A stretch of 11,898 nucleotides of DNA from Prevotella sp. (GCA_017424205.1 JAFPAS010000022.1:1-11898), one strand, 5' to 3'; positions 1 to 7,740 are shown, counted from the stretch's first letter. Translations and numbers: made by a program. Notes: generated from the letters alone by a model not told the origin.

Positions 1-290
1 GGGTTATAGTGGTAAATGATAGGTGAGCGTGAAGTGAAAAAGAAAACAACAAAGCAGAATAAAAATACAAGCGGGTGGTAAAGAATTATGGAAGGTGAGA
101 TTTTTTATTTCACAAAACCCAGTTTCTCTTTTTTCTTGCTCTTGTCGTTTGAGAGTGTGAGATGAAGGCAAAATCTTCAAAAAATGCCGATTTCATCGAA
201 GATTTTATGCGTTTCAATCAATGATTAACGATACAGAAGGTGAAGAATGAATTGTTAACGTACTTTAAATCTTGTTCTATGAAAGAAAAA
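1..290. other. Upstream region without a recognisable gene
   Basis: This AT-rich stretch precedes the dcw promoter. I find no reading frame in it that looks like a protein; the longest plausible small frame on the + strand (88-165, 25 codons, hydrophobic) has no recognisable family. The only structure I can support is a pair of overlapping inverted repeats at 161-206, listed separately. It may hold the 3' end or terminator of a gene lying to the left of the window, or upstream regulatory DNA for the operon. Confidence 0.5.
161..206. repeat. Overlapping inverted repeats upstream of the dcw promoter
   Basis: Two inverted repeats interlock. GATGAA (161-166) plus GGCA (167-170) can pair with TGCC (185-188) and TTCATC (192-197), leaving a 3-nt bulge. 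AAAATCTTC (170-178) can pair perfectly with GAAGATTTT (198-206), a 9-bp stem. The order of the arms makes the two stems alternatives to each other. If transcribed they could act as a terminator or switch for an upstream transcript; as DNA they could be a dyad binding site. Function is unknown, and the site lies upstream of the predicted operon start. Confidence 0.45.
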
Positions 291-292
291 AG

Positions 293-317
293 TGGGGAGA
301 TGTGGTGGAAAGTGGGG
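293..317 (+). promoter_or_regulatory. Predicted MraZ operator (three TGGNG boxes)
   Basis: Three pentamers, TGGGG (293-297), TGGTG (303-307) and TGGGG (313-317), are each separated by exactly 5 nt, giving a 10-bp period on one face of the helix. MraZ is known in Escherichia coli to bind direct TGGGN repeats with 5-nt spacers upstream of mraZ and to repress the dcw operon. The match in number, spacing and place, directly upstream of a mraZ gene, is strong support. The middle box deviates from TGGGN by one base. Confidence 0.82.
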
Positions 318-328
318 GAATTTTTTAT

Positions 329-336
329 TAACTTTG
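329..336 (+). promoter_or_regulatory. Predicted -7 promoter element of the dcw operon
   Basis: TAACTTTG matches the Bacteroidetes primary sigma factor -7 consensus TAnnTTTG exactly and lies 30 bp upstream of the mraZ start codon. No good -33 TTTG is present at the usual distance; that region is occupied by the second and third MraZ boxes. Transcription would be expected to start around 342-346, giving a short AT-rich leader. A sigma70-like alternative (TTAACT at 328, ATATAA at 351) would start almost at the mraZ ATG and seems less likely in this phylum. Confidence 0.6.
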
Positions 337-365
337 TGCTCAAATCTCTTATATAAGATGAACGT

Positions 366-833
366 ATGCGATTTTTAGGAAACATAGAAGGAAAAGCTGA
401 TTCGAAGGGCCGTGTTTTTCTCCCGTCAGTGTTCCGCAAGGAACTGCAGATGGGAGGGAGCGAATCGTTGGTGCTTCGTAAGGATGTATTCCAGCATTGT
501 CTGGTGCTTTACCCTGAAGCGGTATGGAACGAGATGATGGATACGATGCGTCGTAAACTGAATCGCTGGAATCCTCATGAGCAGCAGGTCTTTAGGCAGC
601 TTGTGTCAGAAGCAGAGGCTGTGACACTTGACGGCAACGGTCGCTTCTTGCTTACACGCCGTGCGAAAGAGTTTGCAGGCATATGTTCTCAAGTGACATT
701 CATCGGCATGGGTGATACAATAGAAATCTGGGCCAAGGAAAATACTGAGCAGCCATTTATGGAGCAGGAAGACTTCGGCAAAGCCTTAGCGAAGATTATG
801 GCAGCCGATGACGGAGAAGGATGCACAGAATAG
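366..833 (+). CDS. mraZ: MraZ transcriptional regulator
   Basis: This DNA-binding regulator of the dcw cluster has 155 residues, the usual size for the family. It has the typical duplicated AbrB-like fold: the first half carries the DxxGR signature at residues 12-16 followed by VFLPSVFR, and the second half carries D89-G-N-G-R93 followed by FLLTRRAKEF. Both repeats keep the arginine expected for the DNA-contacting loop. The C-terminal tail (about 126-155) is acidic and probably flexible. The gene is first in the cluster, and its likely operator lies 49-73 bp upstream, so autorepression is the natural inference. The start at 366 was chosen because MRFLGNIEGKADSKGR begins just as known homologues do. 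No clear Shine-Dalgarno is present. A 135-nt spacer separates it from rsmH. Confidence 0.96.
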   Translation: MRFLGNIEGKADSKGRVFLPSVFRKELQMGGSESLVLRKDVFQHCLVLYPEAVWNEMMDTMRRKLNRWNPHEQQVFRQLVSEAEAVTLDGNGRFLLTRRAKEFAGICSQVTFIGMGDTIEIWAKENTEQPFMEQEDFGKALAKIMAADDGEGCTE

Positions 834-968
834 TATGGCGAGTCATTGCAAGATATCAATCAATCGTGCCACAAACAGCTAAAGTAGAATACTGAAATCG
901 CAGATTTTTCACTTCGGCAGGAAAAACATACCGACGGCAGGCATAAGGCTGCCCGCAACAAGCAAAAT

Positions 969-1916
969 ATGCAAATGGAAACTACATACCACATACCAGT
1001 ATTATTGACCGAGAGCGTCGACGGATTAGCAATCAGTGAAGGCAAGGTGTTCGTTGACGTTACGTTTGGAGGAGGCGGACATTCTCGAGAGATTCTTTCA
1101 CGACTCGGGAAGGACTGCCAGCTCTACTCATTCGATCAGGATGCCGATGCAGAGGCAAATGCATCTGTTCGTCGTGAGGATGGTGTGACGTTGGCAGGTG
1201 ATGAGAGGTGGACATTTGTCCGTTCGAACTTCCGCTATCTGAAAAACTGGATGAGGTATTACGGATGTGATGGAGTAGACGGCATACTGGCTGACCTCGG
1301 AGTGTCCAGTCATCATTTTGATGATGAAAGCCGTGGCTTTTCTTTTCGTTTTGACTCTCCGCTCGATATGCGCATGAATAAGCGTGGTGGAATTACAGCT
1401 GCAGATGTGGTGAATGACTATGACGAGGAACGTCTGGCAGATATAATCTATCTTTATGGCGAACTGAAACAGTCGAGGCGTATAGCAAAAGAAATTGTCA
1501 AGGCAAGAGCAGAAAAACGCATCGCTACGACCCATGAATTGATGAATGCAGTGCAGAAATGTTTTCCGCAACAGCGAGAGAAAAAAGACATTACGCGACT
1601 CTTTCAAGCATTACGTATCGAGGTGAATAAGGAGATGGACGCCTTGCGTGAGATGCTCACAGCAGCTACAGAGGTGCTAAAGCCTGGCGGAAGACTTGTG
1701 GTGATAACATACCACTCGCTTGAAGACCGAATGGTTAAGAACATAATGAAAACAGGAAATGTGGAGGGCAAGATGAAGCAAGATTTCTACGGCAGAATAG
1801 AAAGCCCGTACAAACTGGTTACGACAAAGCCTGTCACACCTACAGCTGAAGAACAGAATATCAATCCGCGCAGCAGAAGCGCGAAGTTAAGAATAGCAGA
1901 AAGGAGAGAAGGATGA
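969..1916 (+). CDS. rsmH: 16S rRNA (cytosine(1402)-N(4))-methyltransferase RsmH
   Basis: This SAM-dependent enzyme, also called MraW, methylates N4 of C1402 in 16S rRNA near the ribosomal P site. At 315 residues it has normal length. Visible family motifs are HIPVLL near the N-terminus (8-13), the SAM-binding VDVTFGGGGHS (29-39), LADLGVSS (108-115), PLDMRM (131-136), ALRIEVNKE (214-222), the YHSLEDR motif (248-254) and a terminal NPRSRSAKLR (299-308). The helical insertion typical of the family lies between about 140 and 215. An ATG at 975 (residue 3) is an equally possible start, as neither has a Shine-Dalgarno. The stop codon overlaps the ftsL start in an ATGA, so the two are probably translationally coupled. 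Confidence 0.97.
   Translation: MQMETTYHIPVLLTESVDGLAISEGKVFVDVTFGGGGHSREILSRLGKDCQLYSFDQDADAEANASVRREDGVTLAGDERWTFVRSNFRYLKNWMRYYGCDGVDGILADLGVSSHHFDDESRGFSFRFDSPLDMRMNKRGGITAADVVNDYDEERLADIIYLYGELKQSRRIAKEIVKARAEKRIATTHELMNAVQKCFPQQREKKDITRLFQALRIEVNKEMDALREMLTAATEVLKPGGRLVVITYHSLEDRMVKNIMKTGNVEGKMKQDFYGRIESPYKLVTTKPVTPTAEEQNINPRSRSAKLRIAERREG
1901..1906 (+). promoter_or_regulatory. Shine-Dalgarno AAGGAG for ftsL
   Basis: AAGGAG lies inside the last codons of rsmH and 6 nt before the ftsL ATG at 1913. It is the only canonical, well-spaced ribosome binding site I find in the window; the other start codons follow A-rich sequence. It confirms the ftsL start and goes with the 4-bp ATGA overlap. 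Confidence 0.7.
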
Positions 1917-2416
1917 GCGAAAAGGAACAGAAAATTAAAGCTGAAGAGAACGATGTGACTCAAGCAGAAACGATAGAAGCGAAGCAGGTTTCTGAAGAAA
2001 AAACAGTTCAGATGCAATCGTTCTCGGAGGTTTTGCGAGAGCAGATACATGAAGAGGAAACTGCACCCGCATCACAGAAACTCTCTATAATAAAGATTCT
2101 CGGTGGAGACTTCTTTACATCGCAGATTCTGCGACGTCAGATTTTACTCATGATATACATCTCGATATTCATCATCATATATATATCAAACCGCTATAGT
2201 TGTCAGAATAGCATGCACGAGATTGAAAATCTGAAAGAAGAGCTGCAGGACATGAAGTTTAAGGCTCTCTCGACATCAAGCCGCTTGACAGAGCAGTCAA
2301 GACAGAGCAAGGTGCTACAGAAGCTGAAGGAGAACAAAGACAGTGTGCTACATATAGCGACACAGCCGCCGTTTATCATCAACGTGCCAGAAGAAAACAC
2401 CACAACAGCAGAGTAA
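1913..2416 (+). CDS. ftsL: FtsL-like cell division protein
   Basis: This is a bitopic membrane protein of 167 residues. It has a long charged cytoplasmic arm (1-75, rich in Glu, Lys and Gln), one transmembrane segment (about 76-92, LLMIYISIFIIIYIS) and a short extracytoplasmic part. The latter starts with NRYSCQ and continues as a likely coiled coil (about 101-142). This is the layout of the FtsL-like protein found between mraW and ftsI in Bacteroidetes, where FtsL acts in the FtsQLB/FtsWI divisome assembly; function here is inferred from layout and position. The arm is much longer than in E. coli FtsL. The segment GGDFFTSQILRRQ just before the membrane looks like the most conserved part and may contact cytoplasmic division proteins. 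The tail (150-167) is proline- and threonine-containing and probably disordered. An 87-nt spacer follows before ftsI. Confidence 0.85.
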   Translation: MSEKEQKIKAEENDVTQAETIEAKQVSEEKTVQMQSFSEVLREQIHEEETAPASQKLSIIKILGGDFFTSQILRRQILLMIYISIFIIIYISNRYSCQNSMHEIENLKEELQDMKFKALSTSSRLTEQSRQSKVLQKLKENKDSVLHIATQPPFIINVPEENTTTAE

Positions 2417-2503
2417 CGTGCAACACACAGCAATGTGCACTGCTCGGCGCAGACAACAAGAAACACAAATTATCACAACAAAAAAAGAAGAGAGAATTAG
2501 ACA

Positions 2504-4708
2504 ATGGCTAAATTTAACGAGAAAATATCAATGCGACGCTATCGTATCATGGCGTGGATAGTGCTGCTTCTGGCTATAGGCATTGTGTGTAAGGCTGGCT
2601 ATATAATGACAGTGAAGCGCGGCTACTGGACAGAAGTTTCGGACAGACTCATCGCTGACAGCTTGCCAGTGAAGCCTACACGAGGAAACATATTGAGCTG
2701 CGACAACCAGCTGCTGGCATCAAGCCTGCCAGAATATAAGTTGTTTGTAGACTTCCGTGCCATGTACGAGTCGAAGACTGACACGCTATGGGCAGAAAAA
2801 GAAGACAGCATCTGCCAGGGATTGCATGAGATTTTCCCGCAGCGAAGCGTAGAGGAATTCAGAGAACATCTGAGAAAGGGCTTGAATAAGGAGTATACCG
2901 ACAAAGAAGGCAATGTGAAGAAAGGCAGTCGCCACTGGCCTATATGGTCAAAACGAGTAAACTATTCTACATATTCAGAGGTGAAGAATCTGCCTATCTT
3001 CAAGCTCAATCCATACAAGGGAGGTTTCCACTTCGAGATATACAATGCCAGAACAAGACCAAATGGCACACTGGCATCAAGAACTATCGGAGAAATGTAT
3101 GGTGCTATAGACTCTGCACGATGCGGATTGGAACTATATTACGACTCTGTGCTGCGAGGCAAGGAAGGTCTGCTAAACAGAAGAAAAGTAAGACGTGACT
3201 ATCTCAGCATCATGATACAAGAGCCGATAAACGGTGCTGACATCGTGACAACGCTTGACGTTAACATCCAGGACTTGGCGGAGAAAGCCGTGACTGACGA
3301 AATGGAGGAAATCGGTGCAGAGTTGGGTGTAGCTATCGTTATGGAAACAAAGACGGGTGATATAAAAGCTCTTGTGAATCTATCAAGAGTGAGTGATGGA
3401 AAAGGTGGGCATACATATCGCGAAATAAAGAATAATGCTGTCTCTGACCTTGTAGAGCCAGGCTCTGTGTTTAAAACTGCATCGATACTTGCAGCTCTCG
3501 AAGACGGAAAGATTGACACAACAAGCAGATATAACGTTGATACGGGCGGAGGAGTGTATGCAATGTACGGCAGACAGATGCGCGACCATAACTGGCGACG
3601 TGGTGGATACGGAGTGCTTTCTGTTCCGAAAATTCTTCATGTCAGCAGTAACATCGGAGTCAGCAGACTTATTGACCGTGCATATCATAACGAACCAGAG
3701 AAGTTTGTCGAGAGAATACACAGCATGGGATTGGGCATAGACCTTGACCTCCCTTTCCCAGGAGCACAGAAACATGCCATAGTGCGTATGCCGAAGAAAA
3801 ACTCAAGAGGTCAGTATACCAATTGGGCGAAGACAACGCTGCCATGGATGTCTATCGGTTACGAAACACAGATTCCGCCAATATTCACAGTGGCATTCTA
3901 TAATGCAATAGCAAACGACGGACGTTTCATGCAGCCTCGTTTCGTAAAGGAAATACAGAAGAATGGCGAGACGATAAAGAAATTTGAACCAGTCTGCCTC
4001 ATAGATAAAATCTGTAGTGAGGAACCGCTCAGAAAGATACAGGCCATACTTGAGGGAGTAGTATCTCAGGGATTAGGAAAGAAGGCTGGCAGTAAATCGT
4101 TCCGCGTAGCTGGTAAGACAGGAACCGCACAGATTGCAGATGAAAAAGGTTCTTACAAATCTGGACGTGTGAGATACTGGCTCTCATTCTGTGGATATTT
4201 CCCTTATGAAAATCCTGAGTATACCTGCATCGTCTGTCTGAAAAAGACAGGTCTGCCAGCATCAGGTGGCGGTATGGCAGGTGCAGTATTCCATAATATC
4301 GCAGAGGGTATCATGGCAAAGCGTTTGAAGCATGAGGTGAGAGTGGCACGTGACTCTTCATCTATCTTAATACCTGATGTGAAGAACGGAAGTATCTCGG
4401 CAGCAAACTATGTGCTAAGAAACCTGGATATAAAAACAGAAGGCGAGACAGACGCGCAGAGTTTTGGAAACGCTCTGTGGGGAAGTGCAAAACGAGGAAA
4501 GAACAGCGTTAGGATTACAAAAAATGACGTGACACCCGCAAATCATGTTCCTGATGTTGTGGGAATGGGTGCCCGTGACGCTGTTTACAGATTGGAGAAA
4601 CATGGCCTGAAGGTTAAGATCGTTGGCTGTGGCAAGGTCAAGAAACAAAGCATTGCCCCTAGCACGAAGGTGAAAAAGGGAATGTGCGTGACTATTGAGT
4701 TAGGATAA
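2504..4708 (+). CDS. ftsI: Septal peptidoglycan transpeptidase FtsI (class B PBP) with PASTA tail
   Basis: This D,D-transpeptidase cross-links peptidoglycan at the septum together with FtsW. The order is a short basic cytoplasmic N-terminus, a transmembrane anchor (about 14-36), a PBP dimerisation/pedestal domain (about 50-240, with PTRGNILSCDNQLLASS at 58-74), and the transpeptidase domain (about 270-605). A C-terminal PASTA domain occupies about 682-733. The active-site motifs are intact: S321-V-F-K324 (catalytic serine), S381-S-N383 and K538-T-G-T541. At 734 residues it is longer than E. coli FtsI (588) because of the PASTA tail and a low-complexity linker (about 640-680). PASTA domains on FtsI are usual for this phylum but absent from E. 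coli. The start is set by the membrane anchor. A purine-rich stretch precedes the ATG but no clear Shine-Dalgarno. A 36-nt A-rich spacer leads to murE. Confidence 0.95.
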   Translation: MAKFNEKISMRRYRIMAWIVLLLAIGIVCKAGYIMTVKRGYWTEVSDRLIADSLPVKPTRGNILSCDNQLLASSLPEYKLFVDFRAMYESKTDTLWAEKEDSICQGLHEIFPQRSVEEFREHLRKGLNKEYTDKEGNVKKGSRHWPIWSKRVNYSTYSEVKNLPIFKLNPYKGGFHFEIYNARTRPNGTLASRTIGEMYGAIDSARCGLELYYDSVLRGKEGLLNRRKVRRDYLSIMIQEPINGADIVTTLDVNIQDLAEKAVTDEMEEIGAELGVAIVMETKTGDIKALVNLSRVSDGKGGHTYREIKNNAVSDLVEPGSVFKTASILAALEDGKIDTTSRYNVDTGGGVYAMYGRQMRDHNWRRGGYGVLSVPKILHVSSNIGVSRLIDRAYHNEPEKFVERIHSMGLGIDLDLPFPGAQKHAIVRMPKKNSRGQYTNWAKTTLPWMSIGYETQIPPIFTVAFYNAIANDGRFMQPRFVKEIQKNGETIKKFEPVCLIDKICSEEPLRKIQAILEGVVSQGLGKKAGSKSFRVAGKTGTAQIADEKGSYKSGRVRYWLSFCGYFPYENPEYTCIVCLKKTGLPASGGGMAGAVFHNIAEGIMAKRLKHEVRVARDSSSILIPDVKNGSISAANYVLRNLDIKTEGETDAQSFGNALWGSAKRGKNSVRITKNDVTPANHVPDVVGMGARDAVYRLEKHGLKVKIVGCGKVKKQSIAPSTKVKKGMCVTIELG

Positions 4709-4744
4709 AAAACATCGAAATAATATAAAAAACAATAGAATAGC

Positions 4745-6202
4745 ATGACTCTGAACGCTATTATCGAAAACATACAGTGCTTGAATATTGTCGGTGAAAC
4801 GTCACTCGACATCACCGGCGTAAGCATTGATAGCCGCCAAGTAAAGCCAGGAAGTGTATTCATCGCTATGCGTGGTACGCAGGTTGACGGACATAAGTTT
4901 ATTCCTATGGCTGTGGAGAAAGGTGCTGCGGCTGTAATCTGTGAGGAAATACCTCAGAATACCGAGCATAGCAATGTGACATATATACAGGTCTCTTCTT
5001 GCGAAACAGCAGTAGGACCAGTTGCTACGGCATTCTATGGTTTCCCGTCAAGAAAACTTAAGCTGGTGGGAGTGACTGGCACAAACGGCAAAACCACCAT
5101 AGCTACATTATTATATAATATGTTCCGCCGCATGGGACATAAGTGCGGACTGCTCTCAACAGTATGCAACTACATTGAAGATGAGGCTATCGAGGCATCG
5201 CACACAACACCTGACGCCATTGAACTCAATCGTCTGCTGGCGCGCATGGTGGAGGCAGGATGCGAATATGCATTCATGGAATGTTCAAGCCACGCTATAC
5301 AGCAGCAGAGAATTGGCGGACTGACTTTTGCAGGAGGCATATTCACGAATCTTACACGCGACCATCTTGACTATCATAAGACATTCGAGAACTATCGAGA
5401 TGCAAAGAAGCTATTCTTCGATAACTTGCCAAAGAATGCCTTCGCTATAACAAATGCTGACGACAGAAATGGTCTTATAATGACTCAGAACTCAAAAGCT
5501 GCAGTCCGTACATACAGCACACGCAGTATGGCAGACTATAAGGCTCGCCTGCTGGAGTGTCATTTCGAAGGTATGCTGCTTGAGATGAATGGCCGTGAGG
5601 TTGCTGTTCAATTTATTGGAAAGTTCAATGTCTCTAATTTGCTTGCAGTATACGGAGCAGCTCTTATGCTTGGAAAAGCAGAGGAAGAAGTGCTGTTGAC
5701 ACTTTCTACTCTGCGCAGTGTCGCAGGAAGACTTGAGCCTATTCGCTCAATGGAGGGAGTTACAGCTATTGTTGACTATGCGCATACTCCTGACGCAATA
5801 GAGAATGTCCTCAATGCCATACACGAGGTGCTGAACGGAAGAGGACAGATTATTACTGTATGCGGATGCGGAGGAAATCGTGATAAAGGAAAACGTCCTC
5901 TTATGGCGCAGGAAGCCGCAAGACAGAGCGATACAGTCATACTTACTTCTGACAATCCAAGAAAAGAAGATCCAGAAGCAATTCTTGACGATATGGAGGC
6001 AGGACTGAAATCGGCAGACATGAAAAAAGTTCTGAGAATTACTGACAGAAGACAGGCTATACGCACAGCTGTACGCATAGCTAAGTCTGGTGACGTAATC
6101 CTGATTGCAGGAAAAGGTCATGAGGATTACCAGATAATTGGCGAGGTAAAGCATCACTTCGACGACCGAGAAGAAGTTAGAATGGCATTCGGCATGCAAT
6201 AA
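4745..6202 (+). CDS. murE: UDP-N-acetylmuramoyl-tripeptide synthetase MurE (probably meso-DAP adding)
   Basis: This cytoplasmic ATP-dependent Mur ligase adds the third residue to UDP-MurNAc-L-Ala-D-Glu. At 485 residues it is of typical length. The N-terminal UDP-binding domain includes D29[12 protein letters not shown]. The central domain has the P-loop T111-GTNGKTT118, HTTPD (153-157), ECSSHAI (179-185), TRDHLDYH (204-211) and the lysine of the AKK segment (K221, likely carbamylated). The C-terminal domain has DYAHTPD (344-350), CGCGGNRD (373-380) and GKGHEDYQ (456-463). The D403-N-P-R406 motif is the one associated with meso-diaminopimelate specificity in MurE, so the peptidoglycan is predicted to be DAP-type. 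The start is supported by alignment of the N-terminal domain. A 146-nt spacer with a strong hairpin follows before mraY. Confidence 0.96.
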   Translation: MTLNAIIENIQCLNIVGETSLDITGVSIDSRQVKPGSVFIAMRGTQVDGHKFIPMAVEKGAAAVICEEIPQNTEHSNVTYIQVSSCETAVGPVATAFYGFPSRKLKLVGVTGTNGKTTIATLLYNMFRRMGHKCGLLSTVCNYIEDEAIEASHTTPDAIELNRLLARMVEAGCEYAFMECSSHAIQQQRIGGLTFAGGIFTNLTRDHLDYHKTFENYRDAKKLFFDNLPKNAFAITNADDRNGLIMTQNSKAAVRTYSTRSMADYKARLLECHFEGMLLEMNGREVAVQFIGKFNVSNLLAVYGAALMLGKAEEEVLLTLSTLRSVAGRLEPIRSMEGVTAIVDYAHTPDAIENVLNAIHEVLNGRGQIITVCGCGGNRDKGKRPLMAQEAARQSDTVILTSDNPRKEDPEAILDDMEAGLKSADMKKVLRITDRRQAIRTAVRIAKSGDVILIAGKGHEDYQIIGEVKHHFDDREEVRMAFGMQ

Positions 6203-6283
6203 TATCGCATTAATGCAGAAAATGTAGAACTTACAGGGATTTATCCTGACATAAAGCAGCAAGCCGAATACAAATAAAAAAGA

Positions 6284-6311
6284 CTGACATCAGCATGCAG
6301 GCTGATATCAG
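6284..6311. repeat. Hairpin in the murE-mraY spacer; terminator-like on the minus strand
   Basis: CTGACATCAGC (6284-6294) pairs with GCTGATATCAG (6301-6311) across a 6-nt loop, an 11-bp stem with one mismatch. On the + strand it is not followed by a T-run, so it should not end the operon transcript; it could slow RNA decay or mark a processing site. Read on the minus strand, the stem is followed after two bases by TTTTTT (complement of 6276-6281), the form of an intrinsic terminator. No minus-strand gene is evident, so its job may be to stop antisense transcription. Confidence 0.6.
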
Positions 6312-6348
6312 ACGAAACAAAATCATAGTCTTAAAATATTAAGGACGC

Positions 6349-7611
6349 ATGTTATACTATATTTTCAGAGAACTCGAACAATTCGGAATACAGGGAGCGC
6401 ATCTTTGGAGCTACATCTCATTCCGAGCATTGCTGGCATTGATTCTTTCTCTTGTCATAAGCGTGTGGTTTGGCGAATACTTCATAAAATGGATGAGAGC
6501 CCACAATGTAACCGAGGCACAGCGTGACCGAAGCATTGATCCGTATGGACAGCAGAAGAAAGGTGTGCCTACGATGGGCGGTATTATTATACTCATTGCT
6601 ATAATAATCCCATGCTTGCTGTTCGGACGTCTGCGAAACATATATATGATTCTTATGCTTGTGACAACAGTCTGGCTCGGATTAATTGGTTTTGCTGACG
6701 ATTATATCAAGATGAAGATAACAAAAGACGGGCTCAAACCTATTCTGAAACTTGCAGGCCAGGGCATCCTCGGACTGTTTATCGGACTGACACTGTGGCT
6801 TTCTCCTGATGCGGTGATACGTGAGAATATCTCTGTGCAGAAATCAGACACAGAGGTGGTTATACATAAAAGTGAGCCGGTGAAATCTACAATAACGACT
6901 ATCCCTTTTGTCAAGGATAATAACTTTGACTATAAGTCGATTGTCGGATTCTGCGGAAAATACAAATACGCTTTAGGATGGGGCATATTTGTGCTTATGA
7001 CCGTGATTGTCGTTACAGCTGTGTCAAACGGTTCAAATCTAAATGACGGCATGGATGGCATGTGTGCCGGTAATGCTGCGATAATTGGAGTGGCCTTGGG
7101 TATATTGGCCTACGTCTCCTCGCATATTGAATATGCTGCGTATTTCGATATAATGTATATACCAGGGTCTCAGGAACTCGTGATATTTATATGTGCATTC
7201 GTCGGAGCACTTATCGGATTCCTCTGGTATAATGCTTATCCTGCACAGATATTCATGGGCGACACAGGCTCGCTTGCCATCGGAGGTATCATAGCTGTAA
7301 CGGCCATTATCATACATAAGGAACTGCTCATTCCGCTGATGTGCTTCATCTTCTTCATAGAAAGTCTGTCAGTTATGCTGCAGATACAAGTGGCGAAATG
7401 GGGTAATAAGCGTGGAAGGAAAATACGCTTGTTTAAGAGAGCGCCGATACATGATGCATTCAGAGTCTTGCCAGGCCAAATAGGAAGTGATGTTAAAATT
7501 CTCCTCAACTGGCCTCGTGGCTGCTGGCTCGAATCAAAGATAACCACCAGATTCTGGATTGTTACTATCCTTCTGGCGGCACTGACTATCATAACACTCA
7601 AGATAAGATAG
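6349..7611 (+). CDS. mraY: Phospho-N-acetylmuramoyl-pentapeptide transferase MraY
   Basis: This polytopic inner-membrane enzyme transfers phospho-MurNAc-pentapeptide from UDP to undecaprenyl phosphate to form lipid I. It has 420 residues against 360 in E. coli. Motifs are KKGVPTMGG (70-78), the D117-D118-Y motif, SNGSNLNDGMDG (226-237, with the catalytic-region aspartates D233 and D236), and MGDTGSLAIGG (303-313). About ten hydrophobic segments are visible. The extra length lies mainly in a hydrophilic stretch (about 153-205) between membrane segments and ahead of the C-terminus (about 372-398). The usual HHH motif in the last cytoplasmic loop reads H368-D-A370 here, which is unusual compared with E. 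coli. The start is supported by AAGGA at 6341-6345, though only 3 nt from the ATG. The 129-nt spacer to murD contains a long inverted repeat. Confidence 0.95.
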   Translation: MLYYIFRELEQFGIQGAHLWSYISFRALLALILSLVISVWFGEYFIKWMRAHNVTEAQRDRSIDPYGQQKKGVPTMGGIIILIAIIIPCLLFGRLRNIYMILMLVTTVWLGLIGFADDYIKMKITKDGLKPILKLAGQGILGLFIGLTLWLSPDAVIRENISVQKSDTEVVIHKSEPVKSTITTIPFVKDNNFDYKSIVGFCGKYKYALGWGIFVLMTVIVVTAVSNGSNLNDGMDGMCAGNAAIIGVALGILAYVSSHIEYAAYFDIMYIPGSQELVIFICAFVGALIGFLWYNAYPAQIFMGDTGSLAIGGIIAVTAIIIHKELLIPLMCFIFFIESLSVMLQIQVAKWGNKRGRKIRLFKRAPIHDAFRVLPGQIGSDVKILLNWPRGCWLESKITTRFWIVTILLAALTIITLKIR

Positions 7612-7672
7612 ACACCTATAATATATTGTCATCAGAATTACGGATGGCAGGAATATGACTGAAAAGACAAAG

Positions 7673-7715
7673 TCGTTCTGCGTGAATCCTTCATCTCATG
7701 AAGACAACAGAACGA
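7673..7715 (+). repeat. Two-tier inverted repeat in the mraY-murD spacer
   Basis: TCGTTCTG (7673-7680) pairs perfectly with CAGAACGA (7708-7715). Within it, CTTCAT (7689-7694) pairs with ATGAAG (7698-7703) around a CTC triloop. The two helices are separated by an internal loop of 8 and 4 nt. The structure ends 25 nt before the murD ATG, so in mRNA it could affect ribosome access or RNA stability. No T-run follows, so it is not a typical terminator. Function is unknown. Confidence 0.6.
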
Positions 7716-7740
7716 ACAAACATATTGCAGAGAATAATAT

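Noticed and set aside
88..165. 25-codon hydrophobic small ORF upstream of mraZ
   Set aside because: It has no family, no clear ribosome binding site and no evidence of transcription; short hydrophobic frames are common in T-rich DNA.
936..953. GGCAG/CTGCC hairpin in the mraZ-rsmH spacer
   Set aside because: A 5-bp stem with an 8-nt loop is too weak to separate from chance.
2418..2440. GTGCA/TGCAC inverted repeat in the ftsL-ftsI spacer
   Set aside because: Only 5 bp with a 13-nt loop, and no following T-run.
6284..6311. Transcription terminator ending the operon after murE
   Set aside because: On the + strand the stem is followed by A- and C-containing sequence with no T-run, so it is unlikely to stop rightward transcription.
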